Shown here piece by piece: positions 27,236-34,332 of a DNA stretch of 64,000 bases. The notes below the pieces were generated by a model that saw nothing but the letters and a program-made list of their open reading frames with translations, had not been told where the DNA came from and ran no database searches. The translations under genes were made by a program, and so were the position numbers. Source of the stretch: CAXXFQ01 sp963674475. Lineage in GTDB: Bacteria > Planctomycetota > Planctomycetia > Pirellulales > Thermoguttaceae. The DNA is taken from positions 124,001 to 188,000 of the forward strand of contig CAXXFQ010000019.1 of assembly GCA_963674475.2 (NCBI GenBank), given 5' to 3'. Each line of letters opens with the position of its first letter. The first letter of the stretch is position 1.

Positions 27236-27715
27236 TTAAGTTTCGCTTGGCGTCTCATCTATCATTCTGGTGATACATTCTTCCATTTGATTCAAGCCCT
27301 TTTCGAAAACAGCCAATTCCTTCAGGGAGAGACTTTTATTTTCCTTTGCATAGGCTTTGAAAAAATCCTGATGGAATTGTTCGTGTCCACGAAACGCTTT
27401 TTCTCCTTCTGCCGTCAGCTTGATGCTCACATTCCTTCGATCCGCCCCATCCTGGGACTTGCGAATCAGGTTCATCTCGGAAAGTTTGGATATTTTTTGG
27501 GAAATGGCCCCTTTGGTCACGCCCAGACGTTGCGATAGGTCGGTAACGCTCGTGCAACCGGCTTCTCCAATGGCTTCGATAATGTGAATTTCCACACAAT
27601 GCAGCATATGCCTACAGCCGAAACGGCGAGGTTTCGCTTCAAGTTGCGAAAACTTGTCAACCACGCGACTAAACCGGTGGATGATATCTCGAAATTTATC
27701 TTTTGCTTTGGTCAT
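27236..27715 (-). CDS. MarR-family transcriptional regulator
   Basis: 159 residues from the ATG at 27715. The winged helix-turn-helix is visible at about 55-120: HIIEAIGEAGCTSVTDLSQR, LGVTKGAISQKISKLSEMNL, and the wing DGADRRNVSIKLTAEGEKAF. The frame continues 12 codons upstream into the palindrome, so I chose 27715. A perfect inverted repeat (27724-27738) ends nine bases before the start codon, fitting autorepression, and the same arms precede the flavodoxin gene downstream. Family members often respond to oxidants or phenolics; the signal here is unknown. Confidence 0.9.
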   Translation of the reverse strand: MTKAKDKFRDIIHRFSRVVDKFSQLEAKPRRFGCRHMLHCVEIHIIEAIGEAGCTSVTDLSQRLGVTKGAISQKISKLSEMNLIRKSQDGADRRNVSIKLTAEGEKAFRGHEQFHQDFFKAYAKENKSLSLKELAVFEKGLNQMEECITRMIDETPSET

Positions 27716-27723
27716 ATAAGAAA

Positions 27724-27738
27724 GTTTAGCAGCTAAAC
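27724..27738. promoter_or_regulatory. probable MarR autoregulatory operator
   Basis: Perfect palindrome GTTTAG-CAG-CTAAAC, extendable by one A-T pair to 27723-27739, ending nine bases before the marR start codon. It matches the operator at 27175-27189. Confidence 0.82.
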
Positions 27739-27803
27739 TAATTGTCGTCAAGGGGAATTTTTTTGTGGTGTGGTATTTGAGCCGTTTAAGGCTATTGGAA
27801 GGT

Positions 27804-27917
27804 GTGACGGCTGCGCCGTCACCGGTTTTTATTGAATTAGGGGAAACATTTTGAAAATGGTTTCCCCTAAGACCCCTTCAAAAACTTTTTGGACCGGGAT
27901 TGCTGCGCAATCCCTCT
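27804..27917 (-). repeat. three-hairpin structured element, copy 2 (reverse)
   Basis: Read on the minus strand it holds hairpin 1 GGGATTGC-GCA-GCAATCCC (27896-27914), the linker GGTCCAAAAAGTTTTTGA, hairpin 2 AGGGGAAACC...GTTTCCCCT (27839-27868) and hairpin 3 GTGACGGC-GCA-GCCGTCAC (27804-27822). It lies just downstream of the glycerophosphodiesterase gene, again in the sense orientation, and it is inverted relative to copy 1 on the other side of the marR-flavodoxin pair. Confidence 0.88.
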
Positions 27918-27941
27918 TTTCTTTGTTCTTTACTTTGTTCT

Positions 27942-28853
27942 TTACTGCTTCTTTTTGTAATAGGCCTTTATTGCCTCTTTGACTTTTTTCGGCTCGTCAG
28001 TCGCAAACGACTCCACTCCGTCGTCCATCAAACGATGAAAAACCCGCGGATCGGTTTCTTTCCAGGGCAAAACCTGAAACGTGATCCCCCGAGACCGAAG
28101 CTTTTTCCCGACCGCGTGAAGGAACGCGGGCGACGGCTGATAGGGCGGGTTGTTGCTGAGATCGATTTGGTTGATGTGGATCTGCAGCGAGGTGATCGCT
28201 TGAAAATCGTTTTGCTCAAGCGCTGCGATCCGACGGCGAAGTTTTTCTTCGGAACCGCCCATCCAGAGCAACGTCATCGACTCGGGGACACGCGTTTTCC
28301 ATTGGACGAGGAGGTCCGGTTTGCTTGAGGTGAAGATCACCTGACGGGCCAGGCCGTAACGGTCGACCAGCTCGGCCAGGCGATCGAGCGAGACGGTTTT
28401 GATGTCCAGGTAGAGCCAACGGTCGGGCTGGTCTTGCATTTCGGCGAAAACGGTTTCTAAACGGGGGATTCGCTGGCCGGCGAATTTTTTGTCACGATAC
28501 GCGCCGACATCGAGCTGCCGGAGTTGGTCGTAGGTCAGCTGCTCGACCTTTTTGCTTTTGAGTGACTCAGGCGCGCCGGGAGCGAGCCGCTTGAAATGGT
28601 TGTCGTGGAAAGCGACCAGGACGCCGTCTTGACTGAGTCGAATATCCGCTTCGGGAACGATGCCCAGTGCCCACGCCCAACGGAAGGTTTCGAGCGTGTT
28701 TTCCGGCAAGTGGGCCCCGCCGCCTCGGTGTGCCTGGATGACGAACTTTTCAAGCGGGACCCGATCGCGGACGTTTGGGATGGTTTCAGCGGCCGGGAGC
28801 GGGCCGATCAGTGTGGACAGGACAACGAAGCAAAGCGGGAGGGATCGTTTCAT
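27942..28853 (-). CDS. glycerophosphodiester phosphodiesterase, secreted
   Basis: 303 residues of the GDPD family, which cleaves glycerophosphodiesters to glycerol-3-phosphate and an alcohol. A signal peptide occupies about residues 1-22 (LPLCFVVLSTLIGPLPAAE). The catalytic region reads AHRGGGAHLPENTLE (HRGG and the Glu after EN), then EADIRLSQDGVLVAFHDN, with the metal-binding Glu/Asp and catalytic His. The export signal suggests periplasmic phospholipid-headgroup scavenging. The three-hairpin element copy 2 follows the stop. Confidence 0.9.
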   Translation of the reverse strand: MKRSLPLCFVVLSTLIGPLPAAETIPNVRDRVPLEKFVIQAHRGGGAHLPENTLETFRWAWALGIVPEADIRLSQDGVLVAFHDNHFKRLAPGAPESLKSKKVEQLTYDQLRQLDVGAYRDKKFAGQRIPRLETVFAEMQDQPDRWLYLDIKTVSLDRLAELVDRYGLARQVIFTSSKPDLLVQWKTRVPESMTLLWMGGSEEKLRRRIAALEQNDFQAITSLQIHINQIDLSNNPPYQPSPAFLHAVGKKLRSRGITFQVLPWKETDPRVFHRLMDDGVESFATDEPKKVKEAIKAYYKKKQ

Positions 28854-29396
28854 CGTAGGTAGCTCTCACTCCAAGAGGTCGAGAAAGGAGGGGAATCAGT
28901 TTCAACGCTTTCTCTATCGTAAGCGAAGATTCGTGCCGGTCAAGTTCGACAAAAAGCGGTTTTACAACTTAAAACGGTTCCATTTTTATACGGCATCTTG
29001 TGGTCATCCGAAGGATCAACCACGAGATATGGAACGCCATGAAGCTAGGAAGCCATTTCTATTAAAGCGTTTTGAAACGTGAGGGCGAGGTGTTTGGTGG
29101 AAGAAAAAAACGAAGCGGTTCAGTCGGCCTCGGAAGAATTCGGTCCGAAGAAAGCCCCGGTTATGCCGACCGTGACGGGTTTTCCAAAGAGATTGGCCCG
29201 ATTTGGCTTGATTTCCTGCCGAGCCGAGATTTTGGCTTTTGGCCCCCCTTCGATTTGAATGCTACACTTCGTTAGGGTAATGAATGGAACTCTGTAATGA
29301 AGGAAGTTCCTTTCGGAAGGGGCGTTCGGAACGTTTTTGATTTTTCGACTCTTACTAACCCTCAACGTGGCAGACTGACAGCTAAGGTGGTGCAAC
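28854..29396. other. intergenic region upstream of a small hypothetical gene
   Basis: About 540 bases between the start of the glycerophosphodiesterase gene and the next plus-strand gene. Short open frames on both strands show no recognisable motif, so I leave them out. A TACACT box near 29261 could serve the gene at 29397, but the -35 region is poor. Confidence 0.35.
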
Positions 29397-29735
29397 ATGA
29401 TGACTTGTCAAGATCTGGCTGCGCGAATCGAACAGTGTCAACCGGAGGCGGACCCCCGTGAGGTGGCCCGGCTTTGTCTCTTGATGACCGGGACGGTCGA
29501 TCCCTTGGACCAACTGGAACAAAAGGCCGTCTTTGACGAGGCTTGGCGACGAAGCGGTCTGATGCTTGAGTCGATTACCGATCAGTATACGGCCGTTACT
29601 GAAGAGCTCGAAAAGTTGGCCGAGTCGGATTCCGAGTCGTTCGACATGGAGCAGGTCTGGGTTTTGCTCCGCGCGATCAAGGTGCAGAGTCAAATTCTCG
29701 AAGTGTACGCCGGTTATCCCGCACTGGATGTTTGA
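29397..29735 (+). CDS. small hypothetical protein
   Basis: 112 residues (a second ATG is the next codon). No family recognised. It is acidic and predicted mostly helical (EQKAVFDEAWRRSGLMLESI; AVTEELEKLAESDSESFDME), without membrane segments or cysteine pairs. Codon use and amino-acid makeup are like the neighbours, so I think it is real. It converges with birA, ending 26 bases before that gene's stop codon. Confidence 0.55.
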   Translation: MMTCQDLAARIEQCQPEADPREVARLCLLMTGTVDPLDQLEQKAVFDEAWRRSGLMLESITDQYTAVTEELEKLAESDSESFDMEQVWVLLRAIKVQSQILEVYAGYPALDV

Positions 29736-29760
29736 CCGTTCGGTTCGAGACGAAAACGTT

Positions 29761-30549
29761 TCAAACTGGTTCATCCTCGACGATTCGAGCCGGGCCGCTA
29801 TGGAAGATCTGTATCCCTTCGAGCGTTTCGACCATCAGCGCCCCGTCTTCGGCGATCCCCGCGTAACGGCCTTGCCGGGCCGAGGTGCCGTGGCCGATTT
29901 CTAAAAGACGGCCCTTCTGAAGATTGGCCCGATCGGCCGCTTCGACGATTGTCGCGGGCCGTTCTTTCAAGGTTTCAAGCCCCCGTTTCAGCGACTTTAA
30001 TAGTCGAATGATCAGTTCCGTATGGTTTACGGGCGAGCCGGTCACGTCGGCCAGGGTGACAAGGGCCTCTTGAAGTTCCGCCGGGGCCAGTTCTTTGCGG
30101 CAATTGGTGTTGATTCCGATGCCGACGATGCTTCGACCGTCGGCGGTCGATTCGATGAGGATTCCGGCCAATTTGCAGCGATCAAGGAAAATATCGTTGG
30201 GCCAGTGGAGGCCGAGGACGTTTTTTTCGGTTTCTTTTAAAAGCGGGCGGACGCAGTCGAGTACCGAGAGCCCCGTGACCAGTGCCAAGAGGGGGCCACG
30301 TCGCGGGTCGGAAGGCAGATGGTCGGGTGCGAGGACCAGGCTCATGGCCAGACTTCCGGGGCCGGTCCACCAACGGGCGCCGCGTTGGCCCCGTCCGGCG
30401 GTTTGACTTCCGGCGACCACCAGATGCGGGCATGCCTCAACGGCCAACGCTCGCGCGGTGGTGTTGGTCGAGTTGACCGTGTCAAAAAAATCCAGACCCC
30501 CGACAAACGTTTCGTCGAGGATCCGGTTCGTATCGAGATTGGCGTTCAC
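29761..30549 (-). CDS. birA: biotin--[acetyl-CoA-carboxylase] ligase
   Basis: 262-residue biotin protein ligase, which attaches biotin to the carboxyl carrier protein via biotinyl-AMP. The family motifs are TNTTARALA, then AGSQTAGRGQRGARWW (the GRGRRGR-type loop), LHWPNDIFLDRCKLAGILIE (usually KWPND), and VGIGINTN. The short C-terminal SH3-like domain follows. There is no N-terminal helix-turn-helix, so it is the class I enzyme without repressor function. It lies 19 bases downstream of the esterase gene and may share its transcript. Confidence 0.9.
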   Translation of the reverse strand: MNANLDTNRILDETFVGGLDFFDTVNSTNTTARALAVEACPHLVVAGSQTAGRGQRGARWWTGPGSLAMSLVLAPDHLPSDPRRGPLLALVTGLSVLDCVRPLLKETEKNVLGLHWPNDIFLDRCKLAGILIESTADGRSIVGIGINTNCRKELAPAELQEALVTLADVTGSPVNHTELIIRLLKSLKRGLETLKERPATIVEAADRANLQKGRLLEIGHGTSARQGRYAGIAEDGALMVETLEGIQIFHSGPARIVEDEPV

Positions 30550-30568
30550 GTTTTTTTAGGAAGAAGGG

Positions 30569-31903
30569 TTACTTCTTCTGGTCCTCCCCGAAATGCTTTT
30601 GGATCGCGTCGGCAAACGCCTTGTGGATGTGCGCCGGGGCGGCATGGGGCATCTTTGGTTCGTTGAGCACCTGTTTCGGGCCACGGATCGCGTTGTAGGC
30701 GGAGTAGTTGGTCGTTGGCGGGCAGGTGGTGTCGATGAAACCGACGCTCATGATCGCTCCGCAGTTGATCCGGCTGGCGAAGTTGACCGCGTCGACGTAG
30801 CGTGACGCCTCGAGGACGGCCGGTTCGGGCTGTCCAGCTCCGTTCTGAGGAACCAGTTTCGGCCAACCGTTGATCCGATTGATCGCCCGCCCGGTGTGGT
30901 CGCACATGGCCGGGACACCCGAGGCGATGAACGTGACACGCGGGTCCAAGCCGCCGGCGACCAGCGCTTGACCGCCCCCCTGACTGTGACCGACGACGGC
31001 GACCTGCTTGCCGTTGAACTCCGGTTGCGAGGCCAAAAAGTCGATCGCCCGGACCAGTCGAAGGTACATGCCGCGGAAGTAGGACGTTTCGCGGCTCTCT
31101 CGTCCGGCGTAACGGTAATCTTTCAGTTTGCCCGCACTGAGGTCACGATAAAACGAGGCCGGCTTGCCGTTTTCGCTCCCGTGGGCGTTGATGTCCATTG
31201 ACAACGCGCCCCACGAAGCGCCCTTGACGGCGTTGCCCAAGCTGGAGCTTCGCACCCCGGCGCCGTGGACCCAAAGGACGATCGGCAGGCTGCCCGGCTT
31301 GGCACCCTTGGGGCGGGCGAAGTAACCGGAGACCGGGACGCCGTCGACGCAGGTGACCTTGACGTCGAACGCCTCGATGTTCGGGTTGGACGACTTGGCC
31401 GGGATCATCTCGACCTGCATCGGGATCTGGGCCAGTTGGGCTTTTTGGTCGGCCCAGAAGGCGTCGAAGTCGTCGGGGACCGGGAGGCTCGGTTGGATCT
31501 TCTCAACCGAAATTCCGGCCGCCCCGAAAACGCGGCATTCTTTTGCGTCGGGCGTCGGGCGATAGTAAAGTCGGCATTGCAAGAAACCGGGTTGGTCCAT
31601 GGTGGCCGTCACGGCTTCGGGCATCGAGGTGACGAGGCCTGATTTCTTTTCGATCACGTTGAGCCCATCGGTGCTGATCGCGTAGCGGAACGTCCCTTCG
31701 GTGACCGGCTTGCCGTCGCAGGTGATTTTCAGTTGGAAACAGACCGTCTCGCCCGTTTCATAAAGGGCGTCTTTGCGATCGGTGTCGATCGAAAGGGCCG
31801 GTTTTCCCGCCGCCAGGGCTTCGGTGGTCCAAGAGAAGACGGCCAGCGAAAGAAGCAGCAGCAACGTCAAAGGTCGCGCGGAGGGGGAGAGGAATCTTTT
31901 CAT
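30569..31903 (-). CDS. acetyl xylan esterase (AXE1-like), secreted
   Basis: 444 residues. Signal peptide at about 1-32 (PLTLLLLLSLAVFSWTTEALA). An N-terminal beta-rich part (about 35-145) precedes an alpha/beta-hydrolase domain of the AXE1/cephalosporin-C deacetylase type: LPIVLWVHGAG (oxyanion region), the YFRGMYLRLVRAIDFLASQP helix, and the nucleophile elbow VAVVGHSQGGG. A His in MPHAAPAHIHKAF may complete the triad. It probably deacetylates xylan or acetylated sugars outside the cytoplasm. A short direct repeat lies upstream. Confidence 0.85.
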   Translation of the reverse strand: MKRFLSPSARPLTLLLLLSLAVFSWTTEALAAGKPALSIDTDRKDALYETGETVCFQLKITCDGKPVTEGTFRYAISTDGLNVIEKKSGLVTSMPEAVTATMDQPGFLQCRLYYRPTPDAKECRVFGAAGISVEKIQPSLPVPDDFDAFWADQKAQLAQIPMQVEMIPAKSSNPNIEAFDVKVTCVDGVPVSGYFARPKGAKPGSLPIVLWVHGAGVRSSSLGNAVKGASWGALSMDINAHGSENGKPASFYRDLSAGKLKDYRYAGRESRETSYFRGMYLRLVRAIDFLASQPEFNGKQVAVVGHSQGGGQALVAGGLDPRVTFIASGVPAMCDHTGRAINRINGWPKLVPQNGAGQPEPAVLEASRYVDAVNFASRINCGAIMSVGFIDTTCPPTTNYSAYNAIRGPKQVLNEPKMPHAAPAHIHKAFADAIQKHFGEDQKK

Positions 31904-31919
31904 GGTGTGAACTCCTTTT

Positions 31920-31980
31920 TATTGTCGGCGGGAATACTGTATGAAAGCGGAAAACGGCTATTGTCGGCGGGAATATTGCA
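31920..31980. repeat. pair of short direct repeats upstream of the esterase gene
   Basis: The sequence TATTGTCGGCGGGAATA occurs twice, starting at 31920 and 31961, 41 bases apart. It lies just before the esterase start and could include a regulator site, but two copies alone are weak. Confidence 0.5.
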
Positions 31981-32091
31981 GGAAACGGCAAATGACGGTT
32001 TTCCCTTTGCACGGCGGGTGGGTCGACTTCGATTCCCACCGCCGTAACGGCAACTGAAAGAAACGGCCGTAGGCCATTTTAGTAGGCTATT

Positions 32092-32535
32092 TTAACTGGG
32101 CAGAATCACATCGGTCAACCAGTACCGACGAAGCGATTGGACCACGGCGATGAACTGCTCGAAATCGACCGGCTTGACCATGTAATCTTCGACGTGGAGC
32201 CCTTCTTCTTGGAGCACTTCACGATGGGTTGCCGACGCGGTCAGGACGACCACCGGCACGCGGTCCAGTTCCGGGTCGTGACGGATCTCGGCAAGGATCT
32301 CTCGCCCGCTGAGTTTCGGCAGGTGCATATCCAAGAGGATTAAGTCGGGTTTGGGCGCACGGGCATATCTTCCCTTTAGGAGGAGGAAATCCAACGCTTC
32401 TTCCCCGTCTCGGACCAAACTGACCCGGCAACAAACGTCGTTTTGGCTCAACGCTTCCATCGTCAAGCCGGCGTCCTCCAGATCGTCTTCGATCAGCAGG
32501 ATTTCCATGGGACGTCCCACGGTGTCGTTAGTCAT
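32092..32535 (-). CDS. CheY-like single-domain response regulator
   Basis: 147 residues, one receiver domain and no output domain. The acidic pocket is EDD (16-18), the phosphorylation Asp69 lies in LILLDMHLPK, and the conserved Lys is in YMVKPVDFEQF. The sequence with a longer alpha4 region (RDGEEALDFLLLKGRYARAP) resembles the Rcp1-type receivers that pair with phytochrome or hybrid kinases rather than CheY. The upstream ATG at 32535, with AGGAG, was chosen; ATG at 32508 also fits. No kinase lies nearby. Confidence 0.9.
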   Translation of the reverse strand: MTNDTVGRPMEILLIEDDLEDAGLTMEALSQNDVCCRVSLVRDGEEALDFLLLKGRYARAPKPDLILLDMHLPKLSGREILAEIRHDPELDRVPVVVLTASATHREVLQEEGLHVEDYMVKPVDFEQFIAVVQSLRRYWLTDVILPS

Positions 32536-32979
32536 GGTTTTCGGCGCTCCTGGGGATCACGTAACTTTTCTTTTTTGGAGGACGAACAAGGGCGATCCCT
32601 TCAAAGTCGCTTGCCATGTCAGGGAAATTTTCCCTTTCAGGTAAGCTGGATAGGAATCGGCCCATATCACCCCACTTTATAACCCTGATTATAATTCGCC
32701 TCGTGGGCAAAAGGGAAGCACTTCCTTGTCAAAACCCCAAGCAACTAGACGAAAAGGTAACGGTTGTTCCGACCTGGATACCTCAGAAGGTGGGCTTGGT
32801 CGGTCGGGTAGGGCCGATGAGGAAGACTTGCTCGATCAGGCGAAAGCGGTCGATATCACCTCAAGTGGGGCTCGACCTTGGTGGAAAGAAAGTCTATTTT
32901 ATATGCAAATGGGCCGAGATAATTTCTGGACAAAATCCGGTCGGCTTTTCTATTTCCCGTAAAGGAGGGTAGACGTGTG
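32536..32979. other. intergenic region before the macro-domain gene
   Basis: About 440 bases. A 78-codon frame at 32726-32962 (TTG start, ending right before the ribosome site of the next gene) contains EEDLLDQAKAVDI and could be a small upstream gene, but I recognise nothing in it and its start is weak. No clear promoter. Confidence 0.3.
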
Positions 32980-33516
32980 ATGCAACGGACGATTAACGAC
33001 TGTACCGTCGAGCTGCATCTGGGCGATATCACTGAGCAACAGGTCGACGCGATTGTCAACGCGGCCAATCGGCATCTGGCCGGGGGAGGCGGTGTCGATG
33101 GGGCGATCCACCGCGCCGCCGGACCGGCGATTATGGCCGAGACCAACCAGAAACATCCACACGGGTGCCCGACCGGGTCCGCGGTGATCAGCGGTGCCGG
33201 GAACCTTCCGGCGAAATACGTTATCCATGCCGTCGGGCCGATCTACCGCGGTGGCAAGCAGGGCGAGGCGAAGCTGCTGGCCGGGGCGTACCGACGTTGT
33301 CTCGAACTGGCCGTCGAACACGATTGCCAGAGTATCGCCTTTCCGGCCCTCAGCTCCGGGGCCTATCGTTATCCGCTTGATCAGGCGGCCGACATTGCGT
33401 TGTCGACCACGTTTGATTTTCTCGCCAAACACGGGAAACCGCGGCTGGTTCGCTTTGTGCTTTTCAATGATGCGGTATACGGCGCTTTTGAACGGTGTTG
33501 TTGTAAAAAAAGTTAA
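32980..33516 (+). CDS. macro domain protein (ADP-ribose hydrolase-like)
   Basis: 178 residues, a lone macro domain of the YmdB/MacroD type. It starts LHLGDITEQQVDAIVNAANR with the ADP-ribose loop LAGGGGVDGAIHRAAGP, then GSAVISGAGNLPAKYVIHAV and AFPALSSGAYRYPL. Members remove ADP-ribose from proteins or O-acetyl-ADP-ribose. AAAGGAGGG at 32961-32969 favours the ATG at 32980 over the GTG just before. The three-hairpin element copy 3 follows in the sense direction. Confidence 0.93.
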   Translation: MQRTINDCTVELHLGDITEQQVDAIVNAANRHLAGGGGVDGAIHRAAGPAIMAETNQKHPHGCPTGSAVISGAGNLPAKYVIHAVGPIYRGGKQGEAKLLAGAYRRCLELAVEHDCQSIAFPALSSGAYRYPLDQAADIALSTTFDFLAKHGKPRLVRFVLFNDAVYGAFERCCCKKS

Positions 33517-33550
33517 ACAAAGAAAAAACAAGAAAACAAAGAAAAAAGAA

Positions 33551-33677
33551 AGAGGGATTGCGAAGCAATCCCGGTCCAAAAAGTTTTTGAGGGGAGAGTT
33601 TGAGAGGGGACAATTTTCAAAATGTCCCCTCTCATTAAGAAAAAACAGACGACGGCGCAGCCGTTGTTCCTTTTTTT
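33551..33677 (+). repeat. three-hairpin structured element, copy 3
   Basis: Hairpin 1 GGGATTGC-GAA-GCAATCCC (33554-33572), linker GGTCCAAAAAGTTTTTGA, hairpin 2 GAGAGGGGACA...TGTCCCCTCTC (33602-33633), hairpin 3 GACGACGGC-GCA-GCCGTTGTT (33648-33668), then a T run. An A-rich leader precedes it. It follows the macro-domain gene. Hairpins 2 and 3 differ from the other copies by paired changes on both arms. Confidence 0.88.
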
Positions 33678-33721
33678 AAACCCCCGGCAGCTGGGAGCCA
33701 TGAGCGGAGAGGAGAGTGTAA

Positions 33722-34198
33722 ATGAGCAGCCAATTGAAAAGAGAAGGATCAAAAAAAGGGGGGTGTCTCGGTAAAGGTTGCCTCATTTTTTTTCTGTTTT
33801 TTGTTGGATGTACGAGTTACTGTTTTATTGATATAGCTCGTGGACCCCGCATTTTTGAACACCTCTCATATGAAGAGTGCGACCGTGGTTATTATTGCTC
33901 GGTTCCTGAAGGTGCCTCAGATATATGTTATCGCGTTCCCGTATGTTTAAGTGTTATAGCAATTGCCTATGAATTTAGTATCGACGAAGAGACCTTCGTT
34001 GATTGGGCCACAAGAATGAAGTGGGATTTGCGGGAAATAGCTCAAGAAACATTATCTATAGACCGATATAATGGTGAATGGACGGAGATATGTAATGGCC
34101 TGGTTAGTGAGAGGACTTTCAGTAGTAATGGTAGTGGGGAAACGGTTGCATTTGATCGGGATCAAGGGAGGGCTTACCGTATCGTTACCAATCGTTAG
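33722..34198 (+). CDS. hypothetical membrane-anchored protein
   Basis: 158 residues, no family recognised. A single hydrophobic segment lies at about 15-36 (GCLIFFLFFVGCTSYCFID), possibly a signal-anchor, followed by cysteine pairs (CDRGYYC; ICYRVPVC) and a polar, probably outward-facing part. The gene is richer in A and T than its neighbours and has no similarity I can name, so it may be a recent or lineage-specific acquisition. It lies after the three-hairpin element. Confidence 0.6.
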   Translation: MSSQLKREGSKKGGCLGKGCLIFFLFFVGCTSYCFIDIARGPRIFEHLSYEECDRGYYCSVPEGASDICYRVPVCLSVIAIAYEFSIDEETFVDWATRMKWDLREIAQETLSIDRYNGEWTEICNGLVSERTFSSNGSGETVAFDRDQGRAYRIVTNR

Positions 34199-34236
34199 TA
34201 AAGGTTCGCATCCTTTTTCGTTTTTCGCCGAGAAGC

Positions 34237-34242
34237 TATAAT
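34237..34242 (+). promoter_or_regulatory. candidate -10 box (TATAAT) before the radical SAM gene
   Basis: TATAAT 90 bases before the radical SAM start codon. The -35 region (TTTTTC at about 34214) is a weak match to TTGACA, so only the -10 box is a fair call. Confidence 0.45.
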
Positions 34243-34332
34243 GGGAATGACCCAGCCCGGTTGGACGATCCTTGCGTTTGATCCGGCGATTGAAAAAAAT
34301 TCCCTTCATTCCTCCCCTATAAAGAAATTCCG

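Noticed and set aside
32726..32962. A 78-codon frame just upstream of the macro-domain gene
   Set aside because: It ends right before the ribosome site and has a protein-like stretch, but the TTG start lacks a ribosome site and nothing is recognised; noted under the intergenic region instead.
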